Shown here piece by piece: positions 33,730-45,064 of a stretch of DNA of 64,000 nt (positions are counted from its first letter, which is position 1; each line of letters begins with the position of its first letter). Position numbers and translations under genes: made by a program. The stretch comes from Zoroaster sp. YZ-2022. Taxonomy: Eukaryota > Echinodermata > Asteroidea > Forcipulatida > Zoroasteridae. The notes beneath the pieces were generated by a model that was not told the DNA's origin, searched no databases, and saw nothing but the letters and a program-made list of their open reading frames with translations. The stretch lies in the NCBI GenBank assembly GCA_029582265.1, contig CM055819.1, positions 35,223,288-35,287,287 of the forward strand. Direction: 5' to 3'.

Positions 33730-35163
33730 CATTCGAGGCGCAAATCGTGTTTCACATCCTGCTCTCGAAAAACCGCCTTTTTTCTTAAATTTGTGGACCT
33801 CTCCGATACTCTGAACTAAAGGTACGTTTTGCACTAAGAACATGCATAGACAAAAACAAGACTACAGCTGGAAAGTTTCCTACAAATAACAAGGTTTGAA
33901 GCAGTTTTTTTGAAATAGGCAAAGGGCTAGGCGTATAGGTACGCCGACGCCATCTTGCCTCTACCATCAGCCATCATGTCAACCTACACTTTCTACAGGG
34001 ACGCTTTGAAATGACCAAACACAATACGATTCAACCCGCGAGGCTTTCACGTAACACCCGAGGAAGTCTATTACGCAACTGGCAAAGAAATAGGCTCTAC
34101 TGGAACAATTAAATGCATAGCGGACGCAAAACAGGATGGTTCAACGTGTCCTTTGACAATGAAATGCATTGTGAACAAGTCGCACACAGTGGAATTAAAA
34201 TTCAAGGGATGCTTATTCCGTGCGAAAGAGCAGGTATTCAGGACACGTTGGTGGCATACGTGACAGCGCCCTACGAGATGTCAGATCAAACTGTTGCTGC
34301 TGCCTTATCACCATACGGTACAGTAGCCAACATACGACGACAGTACCACAGCTTTGACGACACAGTTGAAACAGGTGTGAGAAGTATGCTTGTAAAGAAC
34401 GTTTAAAAACCCATTCCCAGCTTCTTGCGAGTTGGAAACTTCACGTTGCCGATAAGACATCGAGGCCAAATCAGAACCTGTCGACTGTGCCATCAGCCAG
34501 GACACATAGCAAGAGATTGCAACATGCAAGGAAGAAATGAACAAGAACATTGAAAACGACCCACAAGAAGCGGAAACACAAAGTGAAAAAAGCTAACGAA
34601 CAACCAGAAGAGAATACAGAAATCAGAACCAACACACCACAAGCAACGGACGAGAACGAGACAACACAGACGGAGAAGACGCCTTCAACTGCAAAGAAAC
34701 CGGTAGAGAAGGACCCCGCAAAAGTCGACAAACCAACACACAAGGTGGACAACGTGAACAACCCAAAACATGATTCTCAGCGGAATCGGTCATCAGAAGA
34801 CACGGCAGGACCATCAACTCGACCTACACCTCAAAAACAACGAACGAGCGACACAACTGAACAAAGCAAAATCAATTACGCGGAGACAAAGAACTGGGCC
34901 GATGCTGTTAAAGGCAAAGGCAAAAAGGAAAAACCCGGAAAGAACTCGACCTCCTAACTACGAAGACGATTTGCAAAGCAGCGATTCTGAGCAATCAATG
35001 GAGACATACAATCCAGTCGAAGCCAATCCACAGAACGAAGACTTAGTGCCGTGGGTAAAACAAGGTATTCAACGTTTCCGAAGGAGAGGAACAGCGACAA
35101 TCGCTATCTCGAATAGATCCATGCCGTACACAAACCGAAGAGGAAGGGGAAGAAGAGACTTAA
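33730..35163 (+). mobile_element. Tx1/L1-type LINE fragment: 5' region and ORF1, copy 1
   Basis: ORF1 starts at about 33,976 (MSTYTFYRDALK) and is scattered over frames. FHVTPEEVYYATGKE comes first, then WFNVSFDNEMHCEQVAHSGI (34,140) and APYEMSDQTVAAALSPYG (34,270). RRQYHSFDDTVETGVRS follows, and then a CCHC zinc knuckle CRLCHQPGHIARDC at about 34,477-34,520. A Gln/Thr/Lys-rich tail follows to 35,163. This domain order is that of ORF1 in Tx1-clade L1 elements, an RNA-binding chaperone-like protein. There are multiple stops. Copy 1 has no insertion in the tail (empty Harbinger site at about 34,594). Confidence 0.75.
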
Positions 35164-35424
35164 CCCTGCGTGAGAACACCCATACTACACGGTGCAGTAG
35201 CACTCCTTTATTCGTGTAAGTATTTTTTAATTAAAGGGTGAAAATTTTCAATTCTTCGCAAGTTCCTTTGGATCACCATTAGACATAATGTGTTAGAATC
35301 TTAAAGTATTCGGGAAAGTCGTTCACCCCTTTAAGCCAGCCGCAAGTGCCATTCCTGAGAGGTCCCTATGGGATTTGTGTACAAACTGCCTTAGCGTTGG
35401 GGTCCTGGGGTCTAAACACCGGCT
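35164..35424. other. Unique right flank of copy 1 before the gap
   Basis: 261 bp with no match to the right flank of copy 2 and no supported gene. Confidence 0.5.
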
Positions 35425-35924
35425 NNNNNNNNNNNNNNNNNNNNNNNNNNNNNNNNNNNNNNNNNNNNNNNNNNNNNNNNNNNNNNNNNNNNNNNNNNNN
35501 NNNNNNNNNNNNNNNNNNNNNNNNNNNNNNNNNNNNNNNNNNNNNNNNNNNNNNNNNNNNNNNNNNNNNNNNNNNNNNNNNNNNNNNNNNNNNNNNNNNN
35601 NNNNNNNNNNNNNNNNNNNNNNNNNNNNNNNNNNNNNNNNNNNNNNNNNNNNNNNNNNNNNNNNNNNNNNNNNNNNNNNNNNNNNNNNNNNNNNNNNNNN
35701 NNNNNNNNNNNNNNNNNNNNNNNNNNNNNNNNNNNNNNNNNNNNNNNNNNNNNNNNNNNNNNNNNNNNNNNNNNNNNNNNNNNNNNNNNNNNNNNNNNNN
35801 NNNNNNNNNNNNNNNNNNNNNNNNNNNNNNNNNNNNNNNNNNNNNNNNNNNNNNNNNNNNNNNNNNNNNNNNNNNNNNNNNNNNNNNNNNNNNNNNNNNN
35901 NNNNNNNNNNNNNNNNNNNNNNNN
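35425..35924. other. Assembly gap, 500 Ns
   Basis: Exactly 500 unknown bases, the usual placeholder for a scaffold join of unknown size. The order and distance of the two duplicon copies therefore rest on scaffolding. Confidence 0.99.
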
Positions 35925-37810
35925 GAAGTGAAGTGGAGGGAGTTGACTGGAGTTGACCCACAATCTGAAAACACGTCTGAAAAGTACATTTCCTACGCTG
36001 GTAATTCATATATCATTTACTAAGAATACAATTGACTTGGTGTACAGCCAATCTCTCGCTGCAAAAGAACTGGTATAGAGACTGCAGTTGGGTCAGATAC
36101 ATTATGTACTGACACTGATATAGACAGCAGTGAAGGTGCTGGAGTAGCAGAGAGATTTTTACATGAAAGTGCATATCTTCACACACTCTTCAATGCATCA
36201 GCTGTACTATATAATACACTTATAATGAAGAAATCACATGGCATTACAGCAGCCCTGGCCATCAACTTCAGATGACTTATCCTTGCAGACTGCTTAACAA
36301 ATGAGCCAGTAATTTTCAATTGCCTGCTTTGTTCATCTTACACTAGGACACTCATTCCACGACCCATTGAAAGTCTACTCTGATTGAGATGATATTGCCC
36401 CTTTAACCATTATCTTTAATTGAAAAATTCTGTTGACTTTCTTTTCATGCACCAGTAAAAGGTTTTGTTTAAGTGTGCTAAAGGTTCAACAATACTAGCC
36501 AAAACCAATTAATGCCAGGGACTACAGGTTCACTTGTTGGAATATTTAGTAGGCCCCTACTTCAGAAAAAAATTATTCTTTTCATTGCAAATTAGACCTT
36601 GAAGTTTGGATAACCTTTATCCTGTATGAAATGGATTATTATTGATAGGTGCAAAAATGGATGGAAAAGGAGTATCATGACCATGACAAAATAAAGCAGA
36701 AGTGTCATACAAAAGATAAATTTGTTTTGCATTTCCTTTATTTAAATAACTTATTAATTGTGTGTATTAACGAAGAAAATATTTACACAAAACATTGACA
36801 ATTAATAACCAATACTGAACTTTTTAAAGATGATAAAAGATTTATAAATTGGTCTTTGATGTAGGCAGGGTTAGATCCAGGGTTGCCCAAAGAGGGTGGG
36901 GCTCAAGGCAAAGAGATGGGGGAAGGGAAACGAAACCCCAAAATATTGAAATGTATGGTCAATTTAGAATGTTTTCACATGATCAATTAAATTGGAATAC
37001 TACCCCACGACACCATGGATCATACCCTGGGAGTAAGGGGTAGAGGACTGGGGGATCAGACGTTCAGGGAGCAGTCGGGTTCAGACCTTTTATTCAAGGC
37101 AATTTTTTTTTAAACTGGTTCATTTTTTACAATGACAAATATTCCCCAAATATGGAATCCCCTTTCCAAACTCTTCCAAACATAAAAAACATAGCCCATG
37201 TGAACTATTCAAATATACAACATTGAAATGTACATTAAAATGTACAGTTTTCTAAAAAATGGCCGAAAGAGGGCGCTATTTTCATGTCATTCAAATGCAA
37301 ATATCTGCCAAACGGGCAAGTTTCGTGATTGTGGATTTATATAATAGCAATTTACATGTAATGATCTACTGTTTCCACGGTCATGCCTGATATGTGTCAC
37401 AAAACTCAATTTCTGAACACATTTTCATTGCACACCCCGTGGTCTAGTAGTCTGAAGTCAAGTCACACGCCGAACTTGGCACCACGGATGCGAGTTTTGT
37501 CATGAAACCTTTCTGAAGAGAAAACCATATTTACCAAGTTCAGACTTAATTCGGTTGGAGGAATTTAAAATTATATGGGATGACTGAACCGGAAGTTAAT
37601 GTATTCAGCACATTATATGTTATTTTCATTATATATCATAAAAACACATATCTCCTGAAGTAACTCTTGTTTTTTTTAGGTGTTCGAGCGACAGCCATAG
37701 CCAATAGACTAAATTAATGTATTTTTAAACAACTTTAGGTGATGACGCCATAACATGATGAACCCCCAAACACCTTGAGTTTGTTTTTTACAAACTCTAT
37801 ACCTCTAGTT
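35925..37810. other. Mostly non-coding stretch between gap and copy 2
   Basis: About 1.9 kb. A frame open for about 78 codons (36,036-36,271, reading SRCKRTGIETAV ... HGITAALAINF before TGA) could be a terminal exon, but no domain is recognised. The rest shows no repeat or gene I can support. AGAGGGCGCTATTTT near 37,268 is a common dispersed-repeat word. Confidence 0.35.
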
Positions 37811-37908
37811 TTTATTTATTTTTTTATTTTTATTTATTTTTTATTTTTTCGATTTTTTTGGGGGGGCTACAGCCCCCTTAGCCCCCCCCCCCCCTGGATC
37901 CGCCAATG

Positions 37909-40900
37909 ATACACTGGCTTTTCAGATTTTCTGTGGTTTTTGTGTATTTGCACTAACTGTAATTGCGTTAGAATGTATATGTAGATAGTACGTGTAGTAG
38001 GTTAATGCAGAGAAAAATAATTTCCTGAACAGGCCAAATCGTAAAAAAACACCTCTGGTTTCTGGCCAAAGTTCACCTTCAGACTTGGTGTAGTGTCATG
38101 TTTTTAGAGATGTGTTTTGTTTGGCGACCACAACCATTAATGTGAGTCAAAACAAATGGGCAAAATACATACTACATCTCAAGCATGTACACTCACCTGA
38201 TAACAGTTTCACCATGAATAAAGTAATAGAAGAAACGTGAAATTTGAAACAATGGGTCTGCGACGTGGAGGCGACAAACTGGGGGACAAGAAACCAGAGA
38301 TTTTATTTAATCAGTGAAATTTGTTATTAAATTGTAATAAGAAAATTGCATTGGACAATGAATTTTTTTATAAGATTCAAGATATCTCTGAGCAACATGG
38401 CGCAACATATCTCTGAGCAATATGATGTATAAGAAACTTGTCATTGCTTTTTTTGCTTTTGAATGAGTTAAATTTATTGATTGAATCTTTATAGAGTAAA
38501 TTTATACACTATATGGTATGTTATACTATATTAAAGTCAAATGTAAATAGTTGTGACTTTATCTTTGGATGTTGCTCTTTAATTGACAATTCTTTGACAA
38601 GAACAAAATATTTGTAAAGGGCCTATAACATGCACTTTTGTGTAGATACATATTTTGGCAAATATCTATGATTTCTGGACAGTTTAAACAAAATTGATGT
38701 CAGACGTTTGAGGTAAAGTGAAGATTTTGTAAATGACACTTTTTATTTCAAGATTTGCAAATATATGAAATATATTTAACAAAAAACATTATTAATAACA
38801 AAAACTGGCTTCGCCACTGAACTAGACGTAATAATTATTAATATTTAATATTTATACAAATAATGACCAGTGGCGAAGAAAGGCGAGGCGGGTGTTTGAA
38901 CCTTGTTCAGTCTGATTATTATGAAACATCCTTGAATCTTTATAAAAAAAAAAAACCAATGGATTCTGGTTCAAAAGTGGTTCATAGACGGGACTTGTTG
39001 AGATTTTGTTTTATCATGCAGGCCCTCTCATGGGCTTATGCGAGTCCATACAATTAGCAAGTTTATTGTATACACAAGACGTACCTTGTGTATCTTCATA
39101 AGTCATGTCGCTCAGATGTGTGTATTCATTCTAATGTGAAATTAAGGAAAGTGGACTCTTCTAAATTCCAAACAGAAATATTAAAACATTTCTTACAAAT
39201 GTCTGCACTTCATACAACATTTATTTCTATGGAAGATTGATACAACCATCAGCTTTTTGTACGTTTTAGGTTAGTAATCGAATTTGTTTTGTATTAAACT
39301 AATTACTAATTCTACACCTTAACTTAAAACAAATGTTTGAAACACAAAGCCCACTTGATAAAAACTTCATTTTCAGCCAGTGTAAACAAAAAAACACATT
39401 GAGCTGAATGTAATTATGGAAAAACACGCATCAACTAATGACCGTAGTCTTGGTTTAAGTATCGCGCGAGGGCGCCGTTGCCCGATCGATATAATGTTGG
39501 TGTCGAAAAAAATACATTTGATTTTAATAATGTCGCCTAGAAAATAATCTTGTTTATAATCAAAAGATGAAAGGTGCTCCTGTCAGGTGCGTCATCCATT
39601 TGCCACATCCTGTATTCACCACTGGTGTCTCAGTCACTTTTAATATTTTTGCACCATTTTATCAATGTTAACGCTATTAAAACAATAAAAGGCATTCGAA
39701 AAAAACGAATATTTTCTCTCATGTTTCATTGTATCATACGTCGAATGTTTTCCATTGCATTAATTTATGTTATTCTGGTTTATTATCAGTTACCTCTGGT
39801 CAATACACATTTTGGAACTTAATTTATGTATTTTCTCTGCAAAGAGCAAAATAGTAAAGGCCTAATATTCCTATACCAATCAAAATGAATTATGTCGAAG
39901 GCATGTAAATATCGATATAATATGTATAATTATTTCGAACCAGCGGGCCTGTGATCCAACTCTCCCCCTCCCCGTTGAGCGTTCGAGATCCTCCATTTTT
40001 TGGGGAAAAATACAAACCCTCTCCTATGAAAAAAGAAAAGAAAGGCTAAGCGCCTGCAGCGGGCTGTACCCAAAGGGAGGTGGGGTGATATGTATCTCAG
40101 TCAATATTTAGAACCTCAGTCGGCATATAAACCACCCCACCCCCTCGTATGGCGTTTTTTGGGGTTAAGATTGTTCACGCCTCCCCCCCCATCTCAAAAT
40201 TGTTCACGCCTACTCCCTTAACATTTATCACGCCAACCATATTTCGGCAGCGCGCAAGGTTATGTGAAAACCACCGCGTACACTGAGCTGGTACGGCATT
40301 AGATCAGTATATTCCCAAAGTAGTTCCAGCCCCATACAAATTACAATGACGATTGGCATTTCTTTAGAACGAACTAACCTACATAGTTAACAAATACCTG
40401 ACGAGGTTTCAGTGGAGGATTTCGCACTAAAAAGAACTGAGACCATACTGGAATGGAAGATGGAGGTGTTCATTCATCACTATAAGTATAACATTCTTTC
40501 ACAACAATTATGATAGCAAAGATTAAAGCGGGGTCACTTATAAAAAACAGGAAAAACATTTGCTGCCGCCACGGGTCGCAAATGTCCAACATCTAAAAAA
40601 GTGACGTCGCAGATTTCAACCGCTGGAATTTTGGCTGCAAATTATGATTTTTTCAGTAATTTCTGATTTGTTTCAATGCTTTTTTTTGAATAGCATATAA
40701 ATAACTAAACACATATTCAACAATTTTGAGTAAAAAATCAAGGCACTTTGTATGGTCTTTAACTTTGAAATGAAATTTATTGAAATTCCAAAATTGCAGA
40801 CACCCCCATATTTAAAATGAATGTTCCCATTGATATTATGTTATATACTGTTACACGGACGATCTAACATGACAAATGTGAGCAACGTTGCGTCAGTTCT

Positions 40901-40933
40901 GGACAAGATTCGGTTCCGAGTCTGGCGGGCAAA
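37909..40933. other. Non-coding upstream part of the block, copy 2
   Basis: Counterpart of 19,562-22,583 with small indels. No supported gene. The outward-facing pair CTTCGCCACTG / CAGTGGCGAAG is conserved here near 38,810 and 38,868. Confidence 0.5.
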
Positions 40934-41304
40934 ATGAAAATGCTGCTACCGTTCATAATGGTGATGGTGTCATGGGTGTCCTACGAGGCATCAGCGACTA
41001 AGACCAGTTGTGGACCAGGGACCCGTGGAAGCCTTTTGTGCCGTACGAGCATCACGCACTGATCGGTCACTCGTTCCTGAATCAATCGGGAACACATCGG
41101 ATTCAGTGTATGATGCTTTGCTCGAGGCATATATTTGCTGTTCATCGTTCAATCACAATGCCGCTGATGGTACTTGTCAGCTCAACGCGACGCGCGAAAG
41201 AAGAATTCCCCGAGAGTTTCAAACAAGATAGTGGCTTTTCATACTTCGGCAGCTCAGACACAAGTGCACAAGGATCTGTGAAAACTACCGCGGAGACTGA
41301 GCAG
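40934..41304 (+). pseudogene. PAN/apple-like first exon, frameshifted, copy 2
   Basis: Same signal-peptide start, donor (GTAAGT at 41,305) and cysteine words as copy 1. It has one T fewer near 41,035, a longer TATATTT near 41,130 and changes around 41,187, so no single frame crosses it. It also carries 12 extra bases (residues AQGS) before VKTTAETEQ. Damage is confined to short indels. Confidence 0.6.
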
Positions 41305-41634
41305 GTAAGTACAGACACCAAGAAAGCAAGTAGGAGGGAAACTGTCATTACGAGCTCAGTTCATTAATTTAGATTTTTATGAAAGGAGATTTGATGTATT
41401 TAGAAATGTGGTTGGTGGGTAGGAGTAGAAGACGTCAAAGGTGAACGAGGTTGATGAGGTCAAAGGTTAAGTAGGTTGATGACGTCATAAAAAAAGAGTT
41501 GATGAGGTCATCAATGTTATTTTTTAAAAAAAAAGTGTAAAATTGATTTAGAAAAAAAAGATAGGCCTATTGTTTTTAGTTGATAAAAATTGAAAAAACG
41601 AATTCATATTATGTAGATGAATAGTTAAAAGAGG

Positions 41635-42228
41635 ATGATAACAAATTATTTATTTACACGAGCATTACCGGCATTAAAGAATTACGTTTGTCAGATTCTA
41701 TCCAATGTTGGAATTAATAATTTGAGATTAAAAGAGCGGATAAAAGAAACTTTTATAAGTTTCTTAGCTAAACTTTTTAATCTCGAATTGAGAGTTTCTT
41801 TAAACCGTTTAAAGAAAGGAGTCTTTTTTCCTGAAGTTCAATCGACGACCATTTTGCTCTATCATCATAGTAAAGAAAAAGATATAATACAATTTTTTGA
41901 GACAATATGAAAGTTTATTAAAGAGTTAACTTTAGGATTGGAAAAATATAGGAAAATATATTTTAGGATATATTTGGCGGTTTGATTTTATAAAGAAAAA
42001 TGTGATGGTACTATCGATTATCGATTGCATTCGTTTCAAAATGAACGCATTAATATAAATTTAGTTGATTCAAAAGATATTGAAGATGCATAACTTACAG
42101 CCTTTGTTGAAATTAATGAGTCTATAAAAAGGTTTAAAGAAACAATCGTTTGTTTAATAGATCGTATTGAGATAATACATCTTCGATTTGTAGATGCATA
42201 TATGATAGATAGTGAAAAATTGATTTAG
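41635..42228 (+). pseudogene. Unknown gene of the viral module, broken, copy 2
   Basis: Counterpart of the gene at 23,265. 91 codons are open, ending near the same frame break. In the second half one of copy 1's two in-frame TGAs is a Leu codon here, while a different stop (TAA) appears near 42,092. Each copy thus has private and shared damage. Confidence 0.45.
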
Positions 42229-42307
42229 GAAAAAAGATATTGTTTTTAGTCGATAAACAATTTAAAAAACGGTTTCATATTATGTAGTTTAATAGTAAAA
42301 AGAGGAG

Positions 42308-42595
42308 ATGACGACGAAATATTTATCTAAAAAGATTGTTCCGTGCGAATGGCTTTTAGTTTGTAAAAAAGAGAAGTGTTGCATACCGAGCGTACCTAAC
42401 AATGTGTATTGCGAGCAACATCAGTGGCGAATTCGACATGGGAAAAGTATACCAGTTCCATGTCGAAGATGTAAAAATGGTACAAAAACAAAACTAAATT
42501 TATGTACGAAATGTGGTAACACAATAAAAATAAATAGTTTAAAGCATTATAATATAGTGATGAAAGAGTTGATTGAAAAAGCGACTCGATTATAG
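42308..42595 (+). CDS. Small zinc-ribbon protein of the viral module, copy 2
   Basis: 95 residues. This copy keeps both pairs of the C-terminal ribbon: Cys52 and Cys55, then Cys66 and Cys69, a C-x2-C ... C-x2-C layout. The CC..C..H cluster lies in the N-terminal half. It lacks 8 residues near the end (24 bp, in frame) that copy 1 has after NSLK. It is more likely than copy 1 to reflect the working protein. Function unknown. Confidence 0.6.
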   Translation: MTTKYLSKKIVPCEWLLVCKKEKCCIPSVPNNVYCEQHQWRIRHGKSIPVPCRRCKNGTKTKLNLCTKCGNTIKINSLKHYNIVMKELIEKATRL

Positions 42596-42662
42596 TATTT
42601 TAAAAAAAAAACTTAAAAATTTGAATTATACGGGGGAGGTTTATCTTGAATAGATGTAATTA

Positions 42663-42693
42663 CCCGCTCCGCTATTTGCGAAGCGGGTTTTTT
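42663..42693. terminator. GC-rich hairpin with T run between convergent genes, copy 2
   Basis: Identical stem, loop and T run to 24,321-24,351, in the same place between the plus-strand zinc-ribbon gene and the minus-strand membrane gene. Confidence 0.55.
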
Positions 42694-42719
42694 ATCGTAA
42701 AATTTATCTATCGTAAAGT

Positions 42720-43358
42720 TTACTTTAAATTCATAATTTTTTCTATGAGGTCTTTTTTTGTTTATCGTCGATGGCTTTGACATCTGTTTTACCATCGACA
42801 ATTTTAGGAGTAAATTTAGTTCGAATATTTTCTTTCATTTGCGAGTACTTGTTTCGCTCTTCGTTGATTAAATGAAATTCTTCTTGACTTATAACACCGT
42901 CTTCGATCGCTTTTGAAACGTGGTTGTCGATGGTGTTGAGTTTACTTTCGGCTAAAACTCTTATCTCGTTAGGTTTTTAGTTTTTTTTTATCGAGTTTAA
43001 ATTTCGCGTATCTGATCGCAAACGCCATACCACCTAGTCCTAAAGCTAGTCCTTCGAGTATATATCCTACGGGCGCTGCTACGACGGTAGCGATACTGGC
43101 GATTCCAATCCCTCCTGCTCCCATACATCCCAATTCTGCCATCGTTTCTACGATGGAACAAGTTTTGATGATTTTATTATATTTTTTATATACCGCCTCG
43201 CGCTCGTTTCTTTCTTTTAGAATTTCTGTATGAATCTCGTTGATTTTTTGTAAACGAAACGCATTGACATTTAACTCTTGTACATTGTTGGAAGTATCTG
43301 ACATCATAGCCACTACATCTGGATAAACGTTTGGATAAGTTTCTGTAGAGACGCTCAT
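42720..43358 (-). pseudogene. Membrane/helical gene of the viral module, copy 2 (no LINE)
   Basis: Opens MSVSTETYPNVYPDVVAMMS and runs through AFRLQKINEI and YNKIIKTCSIVETMAELG. The Gly/Ala-rich hydrophobic segment follows (GAGGIGIASIATVVAAPVG, about residues 78-96, then LEGLALGLGGMAFA). The frame stops at 42,969 in an A run. SKLNTIDNHVSKAIEDGV and the rest lie in another frame, with a further frame break before the C-terminus. A relative without the hydrophobic part is at 60,835-61,085. It likely acts at membranes or in the virion, by analogy with Polinton neighbours. Confidence 0.65.
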
Positions 43359-43409
43359 TATTTTCTATTAATAATAAAAGATTTAAAAAATTTAATTTAA
43401 TGGAAAACA

Positions 43410-43844
43410 TTAATTTGTATATCGTAACAGATCCCCATATATCGCTTGTAGAAAGACTTTTTTATTTTGACTCTTGAAGCAAGCGCCGCATTCTAAATGC
43501 TGGGGTTCATCGTTATAAAATAAATAAAAATCTGGGAAAAATCTAATTTGAAAACGTGTATTAGCTCTAATGGTTATTTCCCAGTTTTTTGTGTATGAAT
43601 AAAAATGTTCACCGTTAATTAATTTAGCATAAGTTGAACATTTTGAAGAATGATAAACATAAAATAGTGGGAAACTACTCTCCCACCGGACTTCAATCCC
43701 TAGTGAGTAATCTCCAATTAATTCAATATTATGATTAAATACGTCTTCATCAATATGTCCATGGTGTTTATAAATGGTTGGATTATGATTTTTAGAATGT
43801 GAAAATAGATCGCTTTTACGACTAGGTCCGTAAATACTCGCCAT
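43410..43844 (-). CDS. MASxYGP-family small viral protein, copy 2 (full length)
   Basis: 144 residues, intact. MASIYGP start, then HHGHIDEDVFNHNIELIGDY, alternating hydrophobic strands, and a C-terminal signature YNDEPQHLECGACFKSQ ... KVFLQAIYGDLL. The second gene (43,860-44,222) ends with the same kind of signature (FNDETQQLEYEMC ... FGAINTKICF), which shows that the two are paralogs. No signal peptide or membrane span. A beta-rich virion accessory protein is a guess from composition and location. Confidence 0.6.
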   Translation of the reverse strand: MASIYGPSRKSDLFSHSKNHNPTIYKHHGHIDEDVFNHNIELIGDYSLGIEVRWESSFPLFYVYHSSKCSTYAKLINGEHFYSYTKNWEITIRANTRFQIRFFPDFYLFYNDEPQHLECGACFKSQNKKVFLQAIYGDLLRYTN

Positions 43845-43859
43845 ATTTATTTAATCATA

Positions 43860-44222
43860 TTAAAATGATTTTAAAAATATATTTATTGCGTTAAGGGTAA
43901 ACGTTTTATTTTTATCGAAACAGATTTTAGTGTTTATAGCGCCGAAAAAGCTCGCACGCACAAATTGTTTTACATCATCTCGCGTTTTGTAGCACATTTC
44001 GTATTCTAATTGCTGCGTTTCATCGTTAAAAATTAATTTATTATCTCGAGATGGAGAAGGAATATGATATACGTTTGCTCGAAAGTTGCCAGTCGTCAAA
44101 TGTGAAAAAAGACTACTACCTTTCAAAATTTTTACAAAAATCGAACAGTAAGTCGGTGGATCGTTAAACATATACTGAACAGCAAAAGAAACGCATGTCC
44201 GAGGACAGCAAAAGAAACGCAA
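43860..44222 (-). CDS. Second MASxYGP-family gene, N-terminally rearranged, copy 2
   Basis: 120 codons open. The family match begins at residue 17 (YMFNDPPTYCSIFVKILKG) and is complete to the C-terminus. The MASxYGP start and the following 50 or so residues are missing, replaced by a 25-bp direct duplication and the left arm of the palindrome. Probably not functional. Confidence 0.5.
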   Translation of the reverse strand: MRFFCCPRTCVSFAVQYMFNDPPTYCSIFVKILKGSSLFSHLTTGNFRANVYHIPSPSRDNKLIFNDETQQLEYEMCYKTRDDVKQFVRASFFGAINTKICFDKNKTFTLNAINIFLKSF

Positions 44223-44239
44223 GTCCGAGGTCTTGTCAA

Positions 44240-44439
44240 GTTTTCAAACAGAAGACAAACCATTTTGATTCTAATCACTCATTTAATGAAAAATGCTTTC
44301 AATTTGTGAGCTGAAAGTGACTGTTGAAATTGCATTGCAAGATTTTCACATTCAACAGTCACTTTCAGCTCACAAATTGAAAGCATTTTTCATTAAATGA
44401 GTGATTAGAATCAAAATGGTTTGTCTTCTGTTTGAAAAC
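44240..44439. repeat. Perfect 89-bp inverted repeat (palindrome), copy 2
   Basis: Arms 44,240-44,328 and 44,351-44,439, 22-bp spacer, no mismatch between arms, and identical to copy 1. The right arm overlaps the 3' end of the minor virion-type gene. Confidence 0.98.
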
Positions 44440-45001
44440 TATTAAATTTTCTCTTTCTTCATCTTGTTGAAATTCAGTATCATCATATTCATAATCGTCA
44501 TCATCCCTACCACCTAAATCTTCCATCGGTATGACTTCATCTCCTCCTTCTGCAATTACTTTTAATTTTTTATCAGACTTTAATAATTTATAACTCACGT
44601 AGCCTACAACACTCATACCTAAAACGATAAATACAATTTCTCGAGTTTTTTTTATCTTCGCTAGGAACGTAAAAATCTTCTAGTTTAGGTTCGTCGTATA
44701 AATCTTCCGGTAAATCAAATTGGCTCCCGGTGACGATATAATATTCGTTCATCGCTTTGTCCATGTCGTTAAAAGTTTTTATAGCATTCAATTCTTTTAC
44801 GAGTCGTTCGTTTATTAAATTTAGATATTTCTCACGCTCTCTCGTAAATTTGTCTCTCGCTTTCGTAAATTCTTCCATCGCCAAATCGTGTCTTTTTTGT
44901 TCTTCATGACCACCTTGAGAAAATAACCAATTCGATCCGCTAAAAGCCAACGCGTTTACTACGGCACCACCGACCATCATCGCTATCGATAGGCCTACCA
45001 T
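44365..45001 (-). pseudogene. Membrane-anchored minor virion-type protein, copy 2
   Basis: Same architecture as at 29,560. The C-terminal part is open here as MSVVGYVSYKLLKSDKKLKV, then acidic residues (GGRDDDDYEYDDTEFQQDE). The N- and C-terminal halves are in different frames, with the break in an A run at about 44,647-44,654. The final residues are encoded in the palindrome arm. Confidence 0.65.
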
Positions 45002-45064
45002 ATTTTATAATTTATAAACATTTAAAAAAATAAAATAAATAAAAGTAATGTTACATGTTAAAAT
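45002..45064. promoter_or_regulatory. Divergent promoter region, copy 2
   Basis: 63 bp of A/T between the two divergent ATGs, with ATAAATTATAAAATATGG on the minus strand and CATGTTAAAATATG on the plus strand. Confidence 0.5.

Larger units (their letters stand above)
19481..35163. repeat. Large duplicated block, copy 1
   Basis: From the AT-rich middle of the MITE to the end of the Tx1 ORF1, the order and nearly every base match 37,811-55,161, apart from scattered substitutions, short indels and one large insertion in each copy. Without its LINE this copy is about 12.05 kb. Homology stops sharply at about 35,163, after GAAGAAGAGACTTAA, 262 bp before the assembly gap. Confidence 0.95.

Noticed and set aside
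34471..34817. Ser/Val/Cys-rich minus-strand frames
   Set aside because: They are antisense to the Tx1 ORF1 tail and are repeated at 54,524-54,798 for the same reason.
35323..36023. Open frames of 183-228 codons
   Set aside because: They span the run of Ns and carry no real coding sequence.
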